Assembly (NCBI GenBank): GCA_019055375.1
Contig: JAHQIW010000451.1
Location: 248,001-312,000, forward strand
DNA: 64,000 nt
Direction: 5' to 3'
From: Parelaphostrongylus tenuis
Lineage: Eukaryota > Nematoda > Chromadorea > Rhabditida > Metastrongylidae
The position numbers and the translations under genes were made by a program. How positions within the stretch are numbered: position 1 is the first letter of the stretch; every line of letters begins with the position of its first letter. Below are positions 10,752 to 22,279 of the stretch, piece after piece. A model generated the notes under the pieces. The model saw only the letters and a list, made by a program, of their open reading frames with translations. It did not search any database and was not told where the DNA came from.

Positions 10752-10766
10752 TTATGCGTATCACTC
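10752..10766 (+). repeat. Target-site duplication, right copy
   Basis: Exact second copy of TTATGCGTATCACTC. Confidence 0.85.
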
Positions 10767-12789
10767 ACATAATCAATAATGAACTCCAGTTTAATCCTCG
10801 AATTTACTCTACTCCGAATACAGTGGTAGCTGTTTTTTGGAATATCGCATAAACAGTCAGAGAGTATGCTTATTTAAGGAGAAAAACCTTGAAGAGATCT
10901 GGTTTCCATTCTTCAACGTTCGATCACACATGTCCGTAGGCTACCTCACAGAGCGGTATCGAACGCCATATAACAAGAATGAATTGATGTGCCTAAACAT
11001 GCCACGGACAGATACAAGCGTGCGCAATGGAGAATTTTTTTCTCTTGGGCGGGGCACGAGGTGTTAAATGCAAACATTATTCACACAATTAAACAGCTAA
11101 CGTTTCGGCAGGTCGCTCCGCCTTTCTTCTACCTGATGACGTGTATGGGTCTCATGAAGGTTTGGAAAATCTATAGAGACGACGTGAAAAGATTTTTGTT
11201 CACAAATTTCAGGTGGAAATTTATCTCAAATACAAGACCATATCACTCAATCGCCGACACTCAGGCTTATTCTAGGTATCATTTTACCACGTCGTAGACG
11301 TTCTGTTAAATCTCACAGAAAAGTATTCCTCTGGAGTAGTGCTTAGGCTCGAAGCAAAACTAAACGAGTAAGCACGGAGTGCAGTCGATCTAAGCAGTAC
11401 CTCCGTTTACATTGTTTTAATACTGCTCATCGGAGATGTGTTCTTAGGCTTTGTATCGTTCAACAAGTTGTACAATTTGGGTCGAAAAATCATGTGTATA
11501 ATACTGTAGAAATAATGAAGTGAGAACTGTTTATTTTAGGGCTTGATGTTCATTGCCTTGACATGCATTAGTTGTTGAGTATAACGAGTAACACTATATG
11601 CAACGAGGATTAATGTTGACCGGTACTGAAATTTAGGATAAACTGATAATGATCGATGCTTGTTCTATAGATAATTGTTGCTAAATAAACATTTTAAACA
11701 AAGATTAACAATATCATCGAAAGATTTCAAAAAATTTGGGTCAGAAATATTCAAGTTCTCCCAAGAAGTGCCTTACAAATTGAAGATTGTAGGCTCTGTG
11801 AAGGCTTATTACTACTACGTACTAATAGTTGACTTTTGAAATGTTCTTGAAGAACTCATACACTGATGATAATGTGTTACTGAATTCGACCTTTGCATAT
11901 TTTTTTATGGTCACAAGTTGTCTCCAGCATACAAATTTCGCTCTACAAATACCAACACACCCACTGTAAAGTTCAAGCGAGGGACTGTTCATTCAGAGCG
12001 AAAATGTGATCTTAATTCTCTTGGTACAGCGCACTAAAATATCAGTAAAAAAAGACAATTTAGTTTTTAGAACCTACACTTTTTGAACTATCTAACGATT
12101 ATTGAAAAATCTATTGGAAATTCAGGCATAAGCAAAAGCGAGGAACGTAAGGCACTCCAAAGGCAAAACGTAATTTTTGTCGCCGTTTTCACAGCGATCT
12201 CTATATCTGGTTAATGTAGTGTAGTGTAATCTCTATATCTTACACTTGCCATTCAATTTAGACACTAAGTTCATAATTAGAATCATCGTTTTTCAAACTA
12301 TCGATTAATTACTATGATTCGCTGATAAACCTTTGTTCGATGAAAAGACCATACAAACACGAATGCAAATCACACTGTGCACACCGAGGAAAAAAAACGC
12401 AATTTTCTCTCAGTTTCTACAACTCACCAGAAAAGCGATTTCGAAAATTAAGCATGCCATCGAAACCGCAATTTTCTCAACTACCAAAAAACTGCTTGAA
12501 GTCTAGTGAAAAATCTGTGCTCGATGAGAAAATAACGAAAGTGCGCGTGTAGCATGAGTGTAACACGTGGTCCTGAAAGGGTTGATTCATGATGGAGTGG
12601 TCTATTGATTGAAGCATTAAAGGAGATTGAGAAAACTCTATAAATGACGAATATCACATTAACTGAATAATCAGCTTTGTATGAAAGCCTTTTTGCTTTT
12701 CCTTTAGATTCAATGAGTGCACATTTTTGTTGCATTGTGACTGATTAAATGCAAATATAGAGTTTATTGCCACTTAAGGACTTTAATGC
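10767..12789. other. Mostly unassigned stretch
   Basis: The first ~65 bases continue the homology to 49255-49315. No gene recognised in the rest. One small hammerhead-like motif is listed separately at 11092-11145. Confidence 0.45.
11092..11145 (-). ncRNA. Small hammerhead-like motif, degenerate
   Basis: The minus strand reads AGAAGAAAGGCGGAGC, then CTGCC, then GAAACGTTAGC. The end matches the GAAACGTTAGCC motif behind the Penelope-like fragment at 51.9 kb. The CUGANGA box is not intact (GGTAGAAGA). Confidence 0.35.
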
Positions 12790-13444
12790 CTTCATAGCCC
12801 CCGCAGCAAATCCATATAATTAATATTTTAAAAGCAATGGAAATAGAATAGTTTTTTCACAAACTCTTCAGATCTTTCACTGGATACTTCACGTAGCATT
12901 CAACCGTGCAGAGTTCACATCAATCACCAATAAATCACTTACCGCAAAATAAACTGAGATCTGGCGTGAGATCACAAGTGATAGCAATGCACTCCTACCT
13001 GTGGCTCATCTTTGTATTGGAGGATAATATCCAAATGCTCCGGCAGTCTCACAAGCTGATGTTTCACATTCCTGTGCTGCATTATATCAGAATCTAATTC
13101 ATCACTAATCGGAGATAATGTTGCTGAGCTTTGGAACAAGTAGATTTCAAATAATCTTAACTTCTTTGAGTTTTGTCGTGGAGCTGTTGTTCATTTGAAT
13201 AGAAGGATCAATTAAAAGTTCACAATAATAAGACCTTGTGATGAGCCGAAAGGTTCATCGTTGTAGTGCTGCAGTGAAATTTTTTACCTGCACACTTCTT
13301 TCTTGAAAACATAATCTACCGTTCATGAACGCGACTAAGTTGAACACTAAAGGAAGAAGGTTTGAACGGCTGTGATCCACCAACACTTCTGATTTTTGTG
13401 ATCCCGATCAGCTGCTCCTCGCTTAGTGGCACTTAAGCATGGCG

Positions 13445-13513
13445 GATGGCTACCGCCAATATCGTTATGATCGCTCTTCTCGCTTTATTATTAACCGTTT
13501 CAAGATCGTTTTA
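13445..13513 (+). CDS. Signal-peptide exon of a small secreted-protein family, copy 1
   Basis: Frame starting MATANIVMIALLALLL, a short polar start followed by a hydrophobic run, as in a secretory signal peptide. The paralogue at 55606-55674 reads MATTSIVMLALLAS in the same frame and length (22 codons to a stop), with several synonymous differences (GCT/GCC, CTT/CTC). That supports coding. A splice donor probably precedes the stop but I cannot place it; GATCGT and ACCGTT are weak candidates. The 140-codon frame starting six bases upstream is a shadow. The mature protein is unknown; a later piece may be at 14734-14961. Confidence 0.5.
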
Positions 13514-13624
13514 AATCTTCTGTGTCTCGACACTCTATTGATCCGGAATCACAGTGTTCTCCTCATTGTATGCATCCCAGTACTTCTAGCATTCAATTGT
13601 TCAATTGTCTTCTTCTTGTATGAC

Positions 13625-13795
13625 TTCTGGTTGAGCGAGTGTCCAAATCTCGAGGATAGCCTGGCTGTGGCGTTTCATAAGGCGTTATTGTTGACTGCCG
13701 GAGAAAGTTGGGGGAGGAGGGTGAAGCTCGGCTTCGCGCCGCTGCGAAGAGCATCGCAAGCGCTCGGCCATGGTGCCCCAATCTGCTGTGTTAAT
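13625..13795 (+). repeat. Dispersed repeat shared with 20.2 and 28.2 kb
   Basis: Shares TTCATAAGGCGTT...GACTGCCGGA...GTTGGGGGAGG with 20195-20340 (CATAAGGCGTTCGTATTTGA) and with the minus strand of 28140-28270 (GACTGCCGGAAAGTGTTGG-like text). Nature unknown. Confidence 0.5.
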
Positions 13796-14733
13796 TTTTC
13801 AAATCATAAGGTAAAAAATAGAAATCCCGATGTTGATCAATCTTTAGAGGCACCGCTGTGATCAACATCGATTAGAGCTGATGCAACTAGAATTCTCTTA
13901 TAATGACATACGATAATCTATCAGTTAGTCAGATGAGCTTATTTTGATCTTGTCAGACTTGCATTACACTAATTTGCTGGCCATGGGGCGATATAAACTT
14001 GGTGTGTACGAGAAAGTGATCAAAACACCTGCCAAGATTGCATGGAACAAGTCCTTCACCATTGCACTATCCAGCACAGAAAAACAACCTGTTGTTACAA
14101 AAATGAGGTTTGTAATGCGTCAGTGAACTACAATAAAGGACCACATGCAATGAATACCTCTCATGACGGTGCAAAAGAATTGAATTCCTGCTGGTAACTT
14201 GTAATTCATTGAGCAGGTTACTTTGCATCCATGAAATTTCTAGAGAAAATTCTTTGGATTGAATAGTGACTAAAAATTTGAAAGCTTATTTCTGGAATGA
14301 CAGATATTGATGAAGGCTCTACTAGCGCATGGATAGAAAACCATCTTTCTTGAGGATAGTATTCAGACAAACTAGAAAAAGACTGGAAGAGTGCTACAAA
14401 AAACTGTTTTGATAAAAGAGTTATCAACTGACTTTTGCATCATTGTGAGTGGTCGGTTAATTTTTTTTTCCTATCTCTGTTTTCGATTTCGGCCTAACGC
14501 AATCTCCGAATCAACTAGTAGGAAGCCCGGCCGAGGATTTGCCCCAAAATCCATTTCTCGGAAGTGAGTCATGAAGACCTGCAAAAGCCTCCGCAAAGTT
14601 ACGTCAGGAAACCGAGGAATATTATGTGCACGACAAGCAATGTACCATTTGAAATGTTTTGCAATGTCTGAGGGCAATTCGTCATTTGAGATCAAGATGA
14701 TCATTTTGTGCAATTGCCACTCCCTACAGATGG

Positions 14734-14961
14734 TTGACAGGAGATTTTGCACAACTGCTGCTTCAATTTTCAAAAACCCACTTTATGAAGTTTGTCCTTT
14801 GGCTTAGAAAAAGAGTGTTAGTGGACGTGAGCAAGCAAGCTCTACATATCAAACGTCAAGTATTCGAATCCAGAATACTTGGACTATTAGAAGCCAATAA
14901 GATCGTTATGCTATATACCAAGGGCGAATTACCAGAAATCGGCTGTGACGACCTGTTGTGA
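14734..14961 (+). CDS. Probable exon of the duplicated secreted-protein gene, copy 1
   Basis: Open from after a possible acceptor (CTACAG, ending near 14729) to TGA at 14961. It aligns over about 75 codons with 56451-56681, with at most a one-codon length difference. Shared residues include KQ..H..RQ..E.R.L..LE.N.I...Y.K.E.....GC, ending in LPEIGC here and VLDNGC there. About a third of residues are identical. No family recognised. Kept reading frame in an otherwise indel-rich alignment argues for coding; orientation agrees with the upstream signal peptide. Confidence 0.4.
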   Translation: MTGDFAQLLLQFSKTHFMKFVLWLRKRVLVDVSKQALHIKRQVFESRILGLLEANKIVMLYTKGELPEIGCDDLL

Positions 14962-14965
14962 CTGC

Positions 14966-17730
14966 TTAATGTCTTAGGCTGATACGTAAGCAAGTGTGAA
15001 TTCCAAAAGTTAAGGAAGACTCATCCTTTAATGTCGCAATTGTTTATTGTGACGAACAGCTGCGCCTCGTATCGCCTTGTTGAAATAACGTTAGTTAAAA
15101 AACATAAAAATGTTGAAAGATTCGATAATTTCATACTCGACTTTTTTGAGACCTTGCTCAATACAGTACGATTTGACTATGTATTTTTGAGCCTTCTTTG
15201 AGGAAACATGAAGATATTATAGAATCTATCAGCTTTGAGCAATCGACCATTAAACATTACAATGCCCGCTGATCTTGTCACCGGACATATAGTAGTGCTA
15301 TGTTATCTCTGCAGTGTGTGAAGTGGAATTTTCATTTTACACGCGGCAATGTAACATGTACGTCGTCCATTCCTTTACATGTGCACGTTCCCTCCCACGA
15401 AAGATTAGCTCACACGTAAGCACCGTGCAGCTCACGAGTTTGGAAAGCCAGTACGTGTGTTGCACTGTATAAGTGCTCATAAAAGGCATCACAAAAATCT
15501 CAAAATTGCATAGTCAGAATCGACAACATTTTTTGGAGACCTCTCACACCAAATAAACGTAAAGCATAATTTGTTTGATGCGAGTATGACGATTTTGACA
15601 TTAACAGCACATCCCAGCTCGTGCTGAGCCCTAATAATTGAAATACAAATAGTTAAAATTTACGGATGTTTGCCTAGAGGAGACAAATCTCAGCAACGGT
15701 AAAGAATGGTTGAAGGCACTTTTGATTTTCTGAGCGCTATTGCGTTACATTTGTTCAATTTTTGAATGGCACTCTACAAAAATTGCCGTTAGGCAAAACA
15801 TTCTACACAACTGTGAAACATCCAGACCAATTTATACGGATTGAAAAAGTTCCGCTACCAAATTCGATAGTTGCTGAACAAGGATATCCGATTTATTGGA
15901 AATCTTTACTACTACGATAGAGAATTAAGCTCTTGGCGTTTTTTGAGGAGAATGTCATAAGTTCGACTTTAGCAAGAATCCGCAGAGGTCACTCTAAAGT
16001 GATTTGTGGTGGCTCATCTATGTGTGCAGGAAGTGCTGCTATCAACGCAAACATGCCGGTTACTACCATGACGACCTCGGTTGAATGAAAGGCTTATTAT
16101 GCTTTAGCGGGATCGAACTAACGACCACGTGTGTGTAGGACTACGACCTACGCTCAGAATGACACCTAGCGTGCATGGTAATCAGAAAGAGCACCCTCAT
16201 ACGGTCTAGCTAGAATTGTTGGCTTAGATAGCAAAGAGAGAGCACCACTCTCTTCTTCGCAAAAAATTTTGAACAGATCGATGGCAGTATTACTCAACCT
16301 CTTGCTTAATTTTAGGCGAACACTCCGTATATCTAGCCGTTAGCAAAAAATAAAGTTCATCGTCGGTCATGCACATGAGCACACAGTTAGAGATGCAAAA
16401 TAAGAGAGTTAATGGACTCAGAGACATGCAGTTATTGACCTGCGAAAGTCTTCGCTATTTTTCCAAGCTAGTAATGATATACCGGCTCCTTCAATACATC
16501 TGTGTGAGGAAAAGGTTTCAGTTATGGGATATCGAGAGCTGAGGACATGAATCCGTCACCTTTGCCTTTCAATTGAGCTGGGTACTTGATCCATCAAGTA
16601 ATAACTCAAAAAATCGGCTTTCTGTAGATTGTGGCATCAATAATTAACATGTGTAAATCCCATGAACTAAGTCTTTTGAGCTGACACAAGGCTGATATTA
16701 GCTGCTGATATGATTTATATTTGATGCTTCAACGATTTTCAGTCCTATAAAACCTGGACGTACTTTAGCTAACCTTAGACACGTCAATATTTCGTTCACA
16801 ATAAACAGAATTATATAAAACGTTCTTTATTTTAAGCAAAATTTGCGCTAGATTGGTATTTTTCTCTCAAAGTTAGTGACTAATGCTTCGGCGATTTCGC
16901 TCCCTCAAAGCCATCCCTCTACATTTAAATGAAAGGTCACCTTTTTCCCGTTCTTCTCATACACTTTGTCTATGTTTTTTCATGCGGACACAAAGTGGTC
17001 TACTCATTCCCTCTATGTATTTGTGACCAAAACTTTTACAAGAGATCATATCTCATATATAAACTCGCACAGTCTCCTTTTCTGCCATTAGGACATATCA
17101 CGCAATTTCTTGCTTTACAAAGACAGCTGTTCAGGCGGTTCCGAATCAGTTGGCAAGTAACGTGTTAGATAGAATTTCTAAAAATCCTGCAGTATCTCAG
17201 ACCATGTTTTCAAGACATTTTCAATAGCGGCGTTCATTCGTTCGATATAAAGGGTAGTTTTTCGAAGCCATCTTCTTATTTGAGCCTGACATATTGATGT
17301 TTTCGTTATGGGACTCATTCCTCCTTTCCACTCTACTACCAGTGACTGTTCCCACGTAACCATTTGAGGTGGCTATTTTTTGTGCCAAGCGTAGTGATCC
17401 TTTTCTCTCTTCTCTCCTGCACAGACACCTGTCGCAGTTCTGTACATGTTTTGGGTTAGTGTTCCTTTGTGAGTAAGAGATGAGCAGACGTGATGAACTA
17501 GTACGCTGTTCTTATATTGCCTCCTATAACAGTTCGTAATGTAGTCACTTCCAGAAACCTCTGTATGAGTTAGAGAATGGAGGGCAATTATCGGTCTTTC
17601 TCGTACGAACTTTGTATACTGTGACTGTCCATTTACAGGCTCAATAAGCAGATGCCAAAGCATTGAGCTATGATCGATATTAGAGAAATGTCTACTACTG
17701 AGTACTAGTTAATATATTTTCAACAAAACA
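14966..17730. other. Mostly unassigned stretch
   Basis: No gene recognised in about 2.8 kb. It contains a tRNA-like sequence near 16095 (listed). Open frames at 16929-17168 (+) and 17178-17663 (-) lack recognisable motifs. Confidence 0.45.
16095..16190 (-). mobile_element. tRNA-like repeat
   Basis: On the minus strand a tRNA-like arrangement ends with the B box GTTCGATCCC, preceded by TAGTCCTACACACA in the anticodon region. Probably a decayed tRNA-derived element. Confidence 0.4.
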
Positions 17731-17734
17731 ACTG

Positions 17735-17835
17735 CCAGTAAGGCAACTGGTTAACACGCGTCTCTGGAAAGGAAGAAATGCAGGTTCGATTACCGTCTGA
17801 CGTCAAAGTTTTGCACATCACTCAACATTATTGGG
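17735..17835 (+). mobile_element. tRNA-like SINE copy (S2)
   Basis: GGCAACTGGTTAACACGCG, a TCTCTGGAAAGGA loop region and CAGGTTCGATTACC (B box), then the S2 tail TTTTGCACATCACTCAACAT. Confidence 0.55.
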
Positions 17836-17849
17836 TATCAATAATCAAT

Positions 17850-18110
17850 CAGAAATCATTTTATTTGACAGCCTTTAGCGTGTTAACAAGCTTCAATATA
17901 CCCAATGATGAAGAGTGATGTTCAAGAACATTTGCGTTAGCTTGGATTCGAACCCACATTTTACCCTATCCGGAGGGCGTGTCGGTAGTGCAGCGGTGCA
18001 ATTCGCGCCCACGGATATGGGTGAAATCTGGGTGCGAATCCCAGCTAACGAAGAATGTTTTTTCGCATCACTCTTTATCATTGGGTATGTTGAAACATAA
18101 TATCATCACT
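17850..18110. mobile_element. Foldback pair of tRNA-like S2 units
   Basis: The minus unit (B box as GGATTCGAACCC on the plus strand, 17943-17954) and the plus unit (GGGTGCGAATCCC, 18030-18042) are joined head to head. Outer ends are inverted (AATATACCCAATGATGAAGA against TCTTTATCATTGGGTATGTT). Same design as 34415-34650. Confidence 0.65.
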
Positions 18111-19514
18111 GGAAATAGCTGTTAAATAACAAGATTCCTTGTCCATCATGTATTTTCCAATATTCATGCCATGGAAGTCGTCCACTGAAAGTCACTTCAT
18201 CGCTCACTGTTCACATGGTATGCGATCATGTGTGTACTGTTCATGTGGAATGACGGAAGATTATGATGTATTCATTTTGTGATTGTTATGACACCGAACT
18301 ATAAGAAAGACGATTTTTGAACATTCACATATCTGCCTAGTTGCAGCAACAAGAGGAAAAAAATTCACAACAAGAACGGGAACTGTGTGGCAAAGCTAAG
18401 GAAATGGACGGAGTTTTATACTTTCTCGCTAAATGCGAAAGCGCAAATTTTGCCGGCAAAAATTGTGCTTGCTATTTGCTTTATTAATCAGAAGATTAGG
18501 TATGTAGTACAAAATTTTACTAAAATTAATCCGAAAGAGAGTACAAAGAGAGGGATGAAAGTAAAAATTCATAAGGAAATTATATTTGTCGCAACTGAAC
18601 AATGCTTCTAGATCATATACCCTTATTAAAAATGTCTACAGCTTCGTGGGCGAGATTTGCTAGCCATTTTCTCTTCCATGGCTTAGGTGTGGTTTGTCCA
18701 TCGTGACCTCATGTTTTGCGTGCTCTACGTCCCGCGTCATTTCGAGTGTTGAATTGGGCGGAATTCGCTGTTTCGCCATGCTATCTTCGAGCATCAGCCG
18801 TTTGTATCTGTTGAGATTTGAGTTTTCTCGAGAACAGCTCTATATCTTCTATGTTACTCACTAGTTATTGTGACTTTGATATCAGTACAAGCTATGAGGG
18901 CTTTCGCTTATTTTTTAAAACTTCTAGAACTATGCAGCAATAATCAGACATTGCTAAAGTAAGAGCGGCTATTTTACAAGATTCATATATCAATTTTTTA
19001 TAACTTTGCGAAAGAAATGAAGAAATATTTGACACCCGCCAAAACTACAAGGGCTGTTTAACAAAATTTCTCTTTCAGTGTGAGACACGAGAGAGCTTAA
19101 ACAACGTAAGTTAAAAGGCACTAGTCTATCAACTTACACAACAGGGGCGTATTTCGTTGTTGGCTTTTGCAATTGGGCTTTCAGCAGTTCAAGATTACAC
19201 GCATATTTTTCCATCGCAGCTTTTTGCAATAAAAAGTCTTCCAATGAGTTTTTTCTTTGAAAAATTGTTAGGCGGGACAAATTTTGCCCATGATGTCTGA
19301 CGTTTCTTTGTTTTAGATACTTTTATGGTCTTTTTAATATCCGTCTCCACAGTGTTTTTTCACTGTGCGGATCTTAGTACTTTTGCTAGGTGTAACAAGC
19401 TTGTGCCGTTCTGCCTTTTTTGTTACTACTTTTGCAACAAAATTGCATAATTTGATATCGTTCAATTGAGCAATTTCTGGTGAACATTTTGCTGTACCAC
19501 TTGTCTACTCTTGT
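18111..19514. other. Mostly unassigned stretch
   Basis: No gene recognised. A short perfect hairpin, CACAGTG-TTTTTT-CACTGTG, lies at about 19350-19370 and recurs in similar form near 26975. Confidence 0.45.
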
Positions 19515-20140
19515 TTTAAAATGGAAGCGTCTTGGGAACAAATCCACTTGCTACTCATGCACGATTGGCGCGTAGGGAAAAACGCTAGTGCAGTGGCTCG
19601 TAAACTTAAGAGCTTGTGCTAATGATACGGTTGCAGAAAGAACGATTGGAAAGTGAATCGCGAAACTCAATGGTGGACAAAACAGTCTGAAAGAATAGTG
19701 GCGCTGGAATCGCCCATGGGAAGTTGATATTCAGGCTGCCGTTGAAATGGTCAAAGAGGATCCTTTAATGACATGCCAAATGCTAATCGAAAAGTTCGAT
19801 TGTTGTTTAAAGACTATCACTAACATTCTGCATGGAGTGCTTGAGTTTTGAAAAAAGTCAGAGTGGGTGTCACCCAAACTGACCATCGTCCAAAAGCCGC
19901 CCATACTGCAACTATATCATCACTTCAAGCTCCATTAGTTTTACGCGCTACTTCACTAGCATTTCCCCTTACGCGCTATTCATGCATGAGTGGCAAAAAA
20001 AATTGCTTCGAAGACTCTACATGTCGTGGCAATTATAGGCAAGTTATATATCAGAATGTTCGCAAGGAAATTCGCAATAAAAAAGCATCAAAATCATTTA
20101 ATTGTTTTGCAGCTATCATAATAAAAAAATAGAAGTGGCA
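19515..20140 (+). pseudogene. Mariner transposase relic
   Basis: Order of fragments: EASWEQIHLLLMHDWRVGKN (helix-turn-helix start), then QAAVEMVKEDPLMTCQMLIE, then WVSPKLT, then QVIYQNVRKEIRNKKASK. These correspond to the N-terminal DNA-binding and linker parts of a mariner transposase (WVPHEL-type motif). The catalytic D,D,D part is absent and stops are frequent. Confidence 0.65.
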
Positions 20141-20194
20141 CAAGCTTTTTACACAACCTTCCAGCATTCAATCCTTTTTTCTCTCCTTCCTTGA

Positions 20195-20340
20195 CGGCTT
20201 AGATAACTGTTTGAGCGTGCTGCTTTGCAATCTCGAGGCTAACCTGACTTAGGAGCTCCATAAGGCGTTCGTATTTGACTGCTGGATAATGTTGGAGGGC
20301 TGGGGTTGGCCCCACGCGCGCGCGGCGCCCAGATTGGGTA
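20195..20340 (+). repeat. Dispersed repeat shared with 13.7 and 28.2 kb
   Basis: Contains CATAAGGCGTTCGTATTTGA and GATAATGTTGGAGGGCTGG, matching 13625-13795 and the complement of 28140-28270. Nature unknown. Confidence 0.45.
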
Positions 20341-21510
20341 AAGGTTAAGCTACTGGCTAATGATAAAGTACTTTTACTTTATGCATTGATGAAGTGCACT
20401 GACTGATATTAAAATATCTTTCTGACTGAATGCGCTTTTGATCTATATCATTTTTCTATTTTGAAAACTTCCCAAACTATGGAAGAGACGTTGGTTGGTG
20501 CAAAAAAAATTACGGTTTGATAACGTGAATTCAAAATGGATTCAAAGCAGCAGAGTCAACTCGCCACATCAACGCATTTGGTCTAGAATCTGCTAAAAAA
20601 ACGCATATTACAGTTGTGGTTCAGTAGTTCTTCAAAGGAGATGCATCCCAACACTACATAGACCGCAATTAGTTCTTCACCTACTTCATCAGAAGTCGTG
20701 CGAAAAGCATTCTTCAAAGTTGATCCTCTTAAACTACATGAAATTATGTAAGAATCGACCAATCTACCACTCTCGTTATTTGAAGCAGCCTACAAAAGTA
20801 ATTGCTGTTTCAGCACAGTGTGGAACCGCGATTGATTTTGCACCAACCTAGTACTGTACTGATTAAATACAAAAGGCGAATCAAGCAAACATTTTGCAGC
20901 AACGTAACAGTAATTTACATGAGTCTAGACAGTATATGCGAATCACATATGGGTACATATAATAAACCATATATCAAACGTACCTTGGATTCACAATGAC
21001 TGAAAGTACTACTGCTAATATTGCCAAAACACACCAGATGTCGAGGTTCACTGCAACTTATGAATACATTTTTTTTGTGATTGAAATATTTTACAAAAAG
21101 TGAACTTGGTTGGAACAAAGAAATCATCAACGTTGTTACATATCTATATGACCAGACAAGAAGCCCATATTATCATAAACTGTGCGAAGAATCCTGACAA
21201 GTTTTAGCTACTCCGCACTTTAGCCTTGTGCACTTGATTGCAAATTTTGGCGCATGGCTAGCCATCACGGATTGTGGAGTTGCAGGCAAATGATAGTAAA
21301 CTTTATTACGTGACTAACATTAGGGTGCGATAAACAGTTTAACCACAAAAATACTAAATCCGGACAAATTTTGGAAACACGTTGTACCTGGTAAGCACTT
21401 AGACACAAATACCTTTTTTGAGGCGCTTGCATACGCACTACACTATCGAGCATGCTATGGCGATCTTTCAGTCGTGTTTTAACCAGTACATACATATAGA
21501 AACTATTCCA
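20341..21510. other. Unassigned stretch
   Basis: AT-rich; no gene recognised. The remaining C-terminal exon of the transporter gene (minus strand) might lie in 20-23 kb but was not found. Confidence 0.4.
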
Positions 21511-21514
21511 TGAA

Positions 21515-22010
21515 TACCTTTTTTCGAGTGTTTTCTTAAGACCACAGCTGAAATTTCAATATGGCAGATAATCATATTTGGGCCACGCATGTCATAGGAT
21601 CTGTTAAATGGGCTGACTCAAAGAGCCCGGTACACGTGTTTCAATCATGACGGTCTCGTCAGTTGAGCAGTTAACCTTCGTCTTTAGCCAATTCAATTCA
21701 AGCCAAGAGCAATCGAGTGTGTAACACTGTGCGTTCGGCGATAATTTCACCGGACATAGAGTGCAAAATGTTGGTCGTTGCCTACTCTTAGTACGGGGGA
21801 CCGAGAGCCTTGAGAGCACTGGCTAAAGACGAAAGGTAACTGCCTGACTGGCAAGACCGTCAAGGTCGAAAAATAGATCTAAACACGTATCGGGCTCTAT
21901 AAGTTAGCCCATTCAACAGACCAGATGACATGCGTAGCTCAAAAATGATTATCTGGCATATCGGAATTCGAGCTGTGGTCTCAAGAAAACACTCGAATAG
22001 AAAGGTATAA
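21515..22010. mobile_element. Family A foldback element with hammerhead arms
   Basis: Inverted arms run from TTCGAGTGTTTTCTTAAGAC at the left to GTCTCAAGAAAACACTCGAA at the right. The left arm carries a minus-strand hammerhead (21625-21668). The right arm has the same region but with extra bases between GGTCGAAAA and the ACACGTATCGGGC end, so it is broken. Confidence 0.7.
21625..21668 (-). ncRNA. Type I hammerhead ribozyme, family A
   Basis: Minus strand: GCTCAA, CTGACGA, a weak stem II region, GAAAC, ACGTGTA, CCGGGC. The CUGANGA and GAAAC boxes and the GTA cleavage site are intact. Stem I has two A-C mismatches next to the core and stem II is poor, so activity is doubtful. Confidence 0.55.
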
Positions 22011-22014
22011 TATA

Positions 22015-22275
22015 CTAATGATAGCAGCCAAAAGCAATCGAGTGTACAACACTGTGTGTTCGGTATTAATTCCATGGAACATGAAGTGTAAAATGTTCGT
22101 CATCGCCTACTTTTAGTACAGGGGACTGTGCGCCTCGAGGGGATTGCCTAAAGACGAAGGGTAACTGCTCGACTGACGAGATCGTCGAGGTCAAAACACG
22201 TGTATCGGGCTCTATATGTCTGCCCATTTGATAGACCACGTGACATGAGTGGCTCAAAAAATGACTATTAGGCAT
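22015..22275 (+). mobile_element. Partial family A element (right half)
   Basis: Begins with the family A centre (ATGATAGCAGCCAAAAGCAA) and ends with CATGAGTGGCTCAAAAAATG. It carries a hammerhead-like motif at 22167-22210: GCTCGA/TCGGGC stem I and intact CTGACGA, but AAAAC in place of GAAAC, a change of the invariant G12 that should abolish cleavage. Confidence 0.6.
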
Positions 22276-22279
22276 ATTC

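Larger units (their letters stand above)
12790..14965 (+). repeat. Main block of the duplicated segment, copy 1
   Basis: Collinear with 54460-56690. Shared landmarks are CACTGGATACTTCACGT against CACTGAATACTACACGT, the signal-peptide start at 13445/55606, GAGTGAACC-like text near 14125/56015, AGATATTGATGA against AGATATTAATGA, and TACAGATGGTT at 14725/56446. Divergence is high, so the duplication is old. A small repeat shared with 20.2 kb and 28.2 kb lies inside at about 13625-13795. Confidence 0.75.

Noticed and set aside
10318..10764. 148-codon minus-strand open frame
   Set aside because: It lies across a SINE and its insertion site, so it cannot be an ancestral gene.
13439..13861. 140-codon plus-strand open frame
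   Set aside because: It starts six bases before the better-supported signal-peptide frame and runs in a different frame through a dispersed repeat; likely a shadow.
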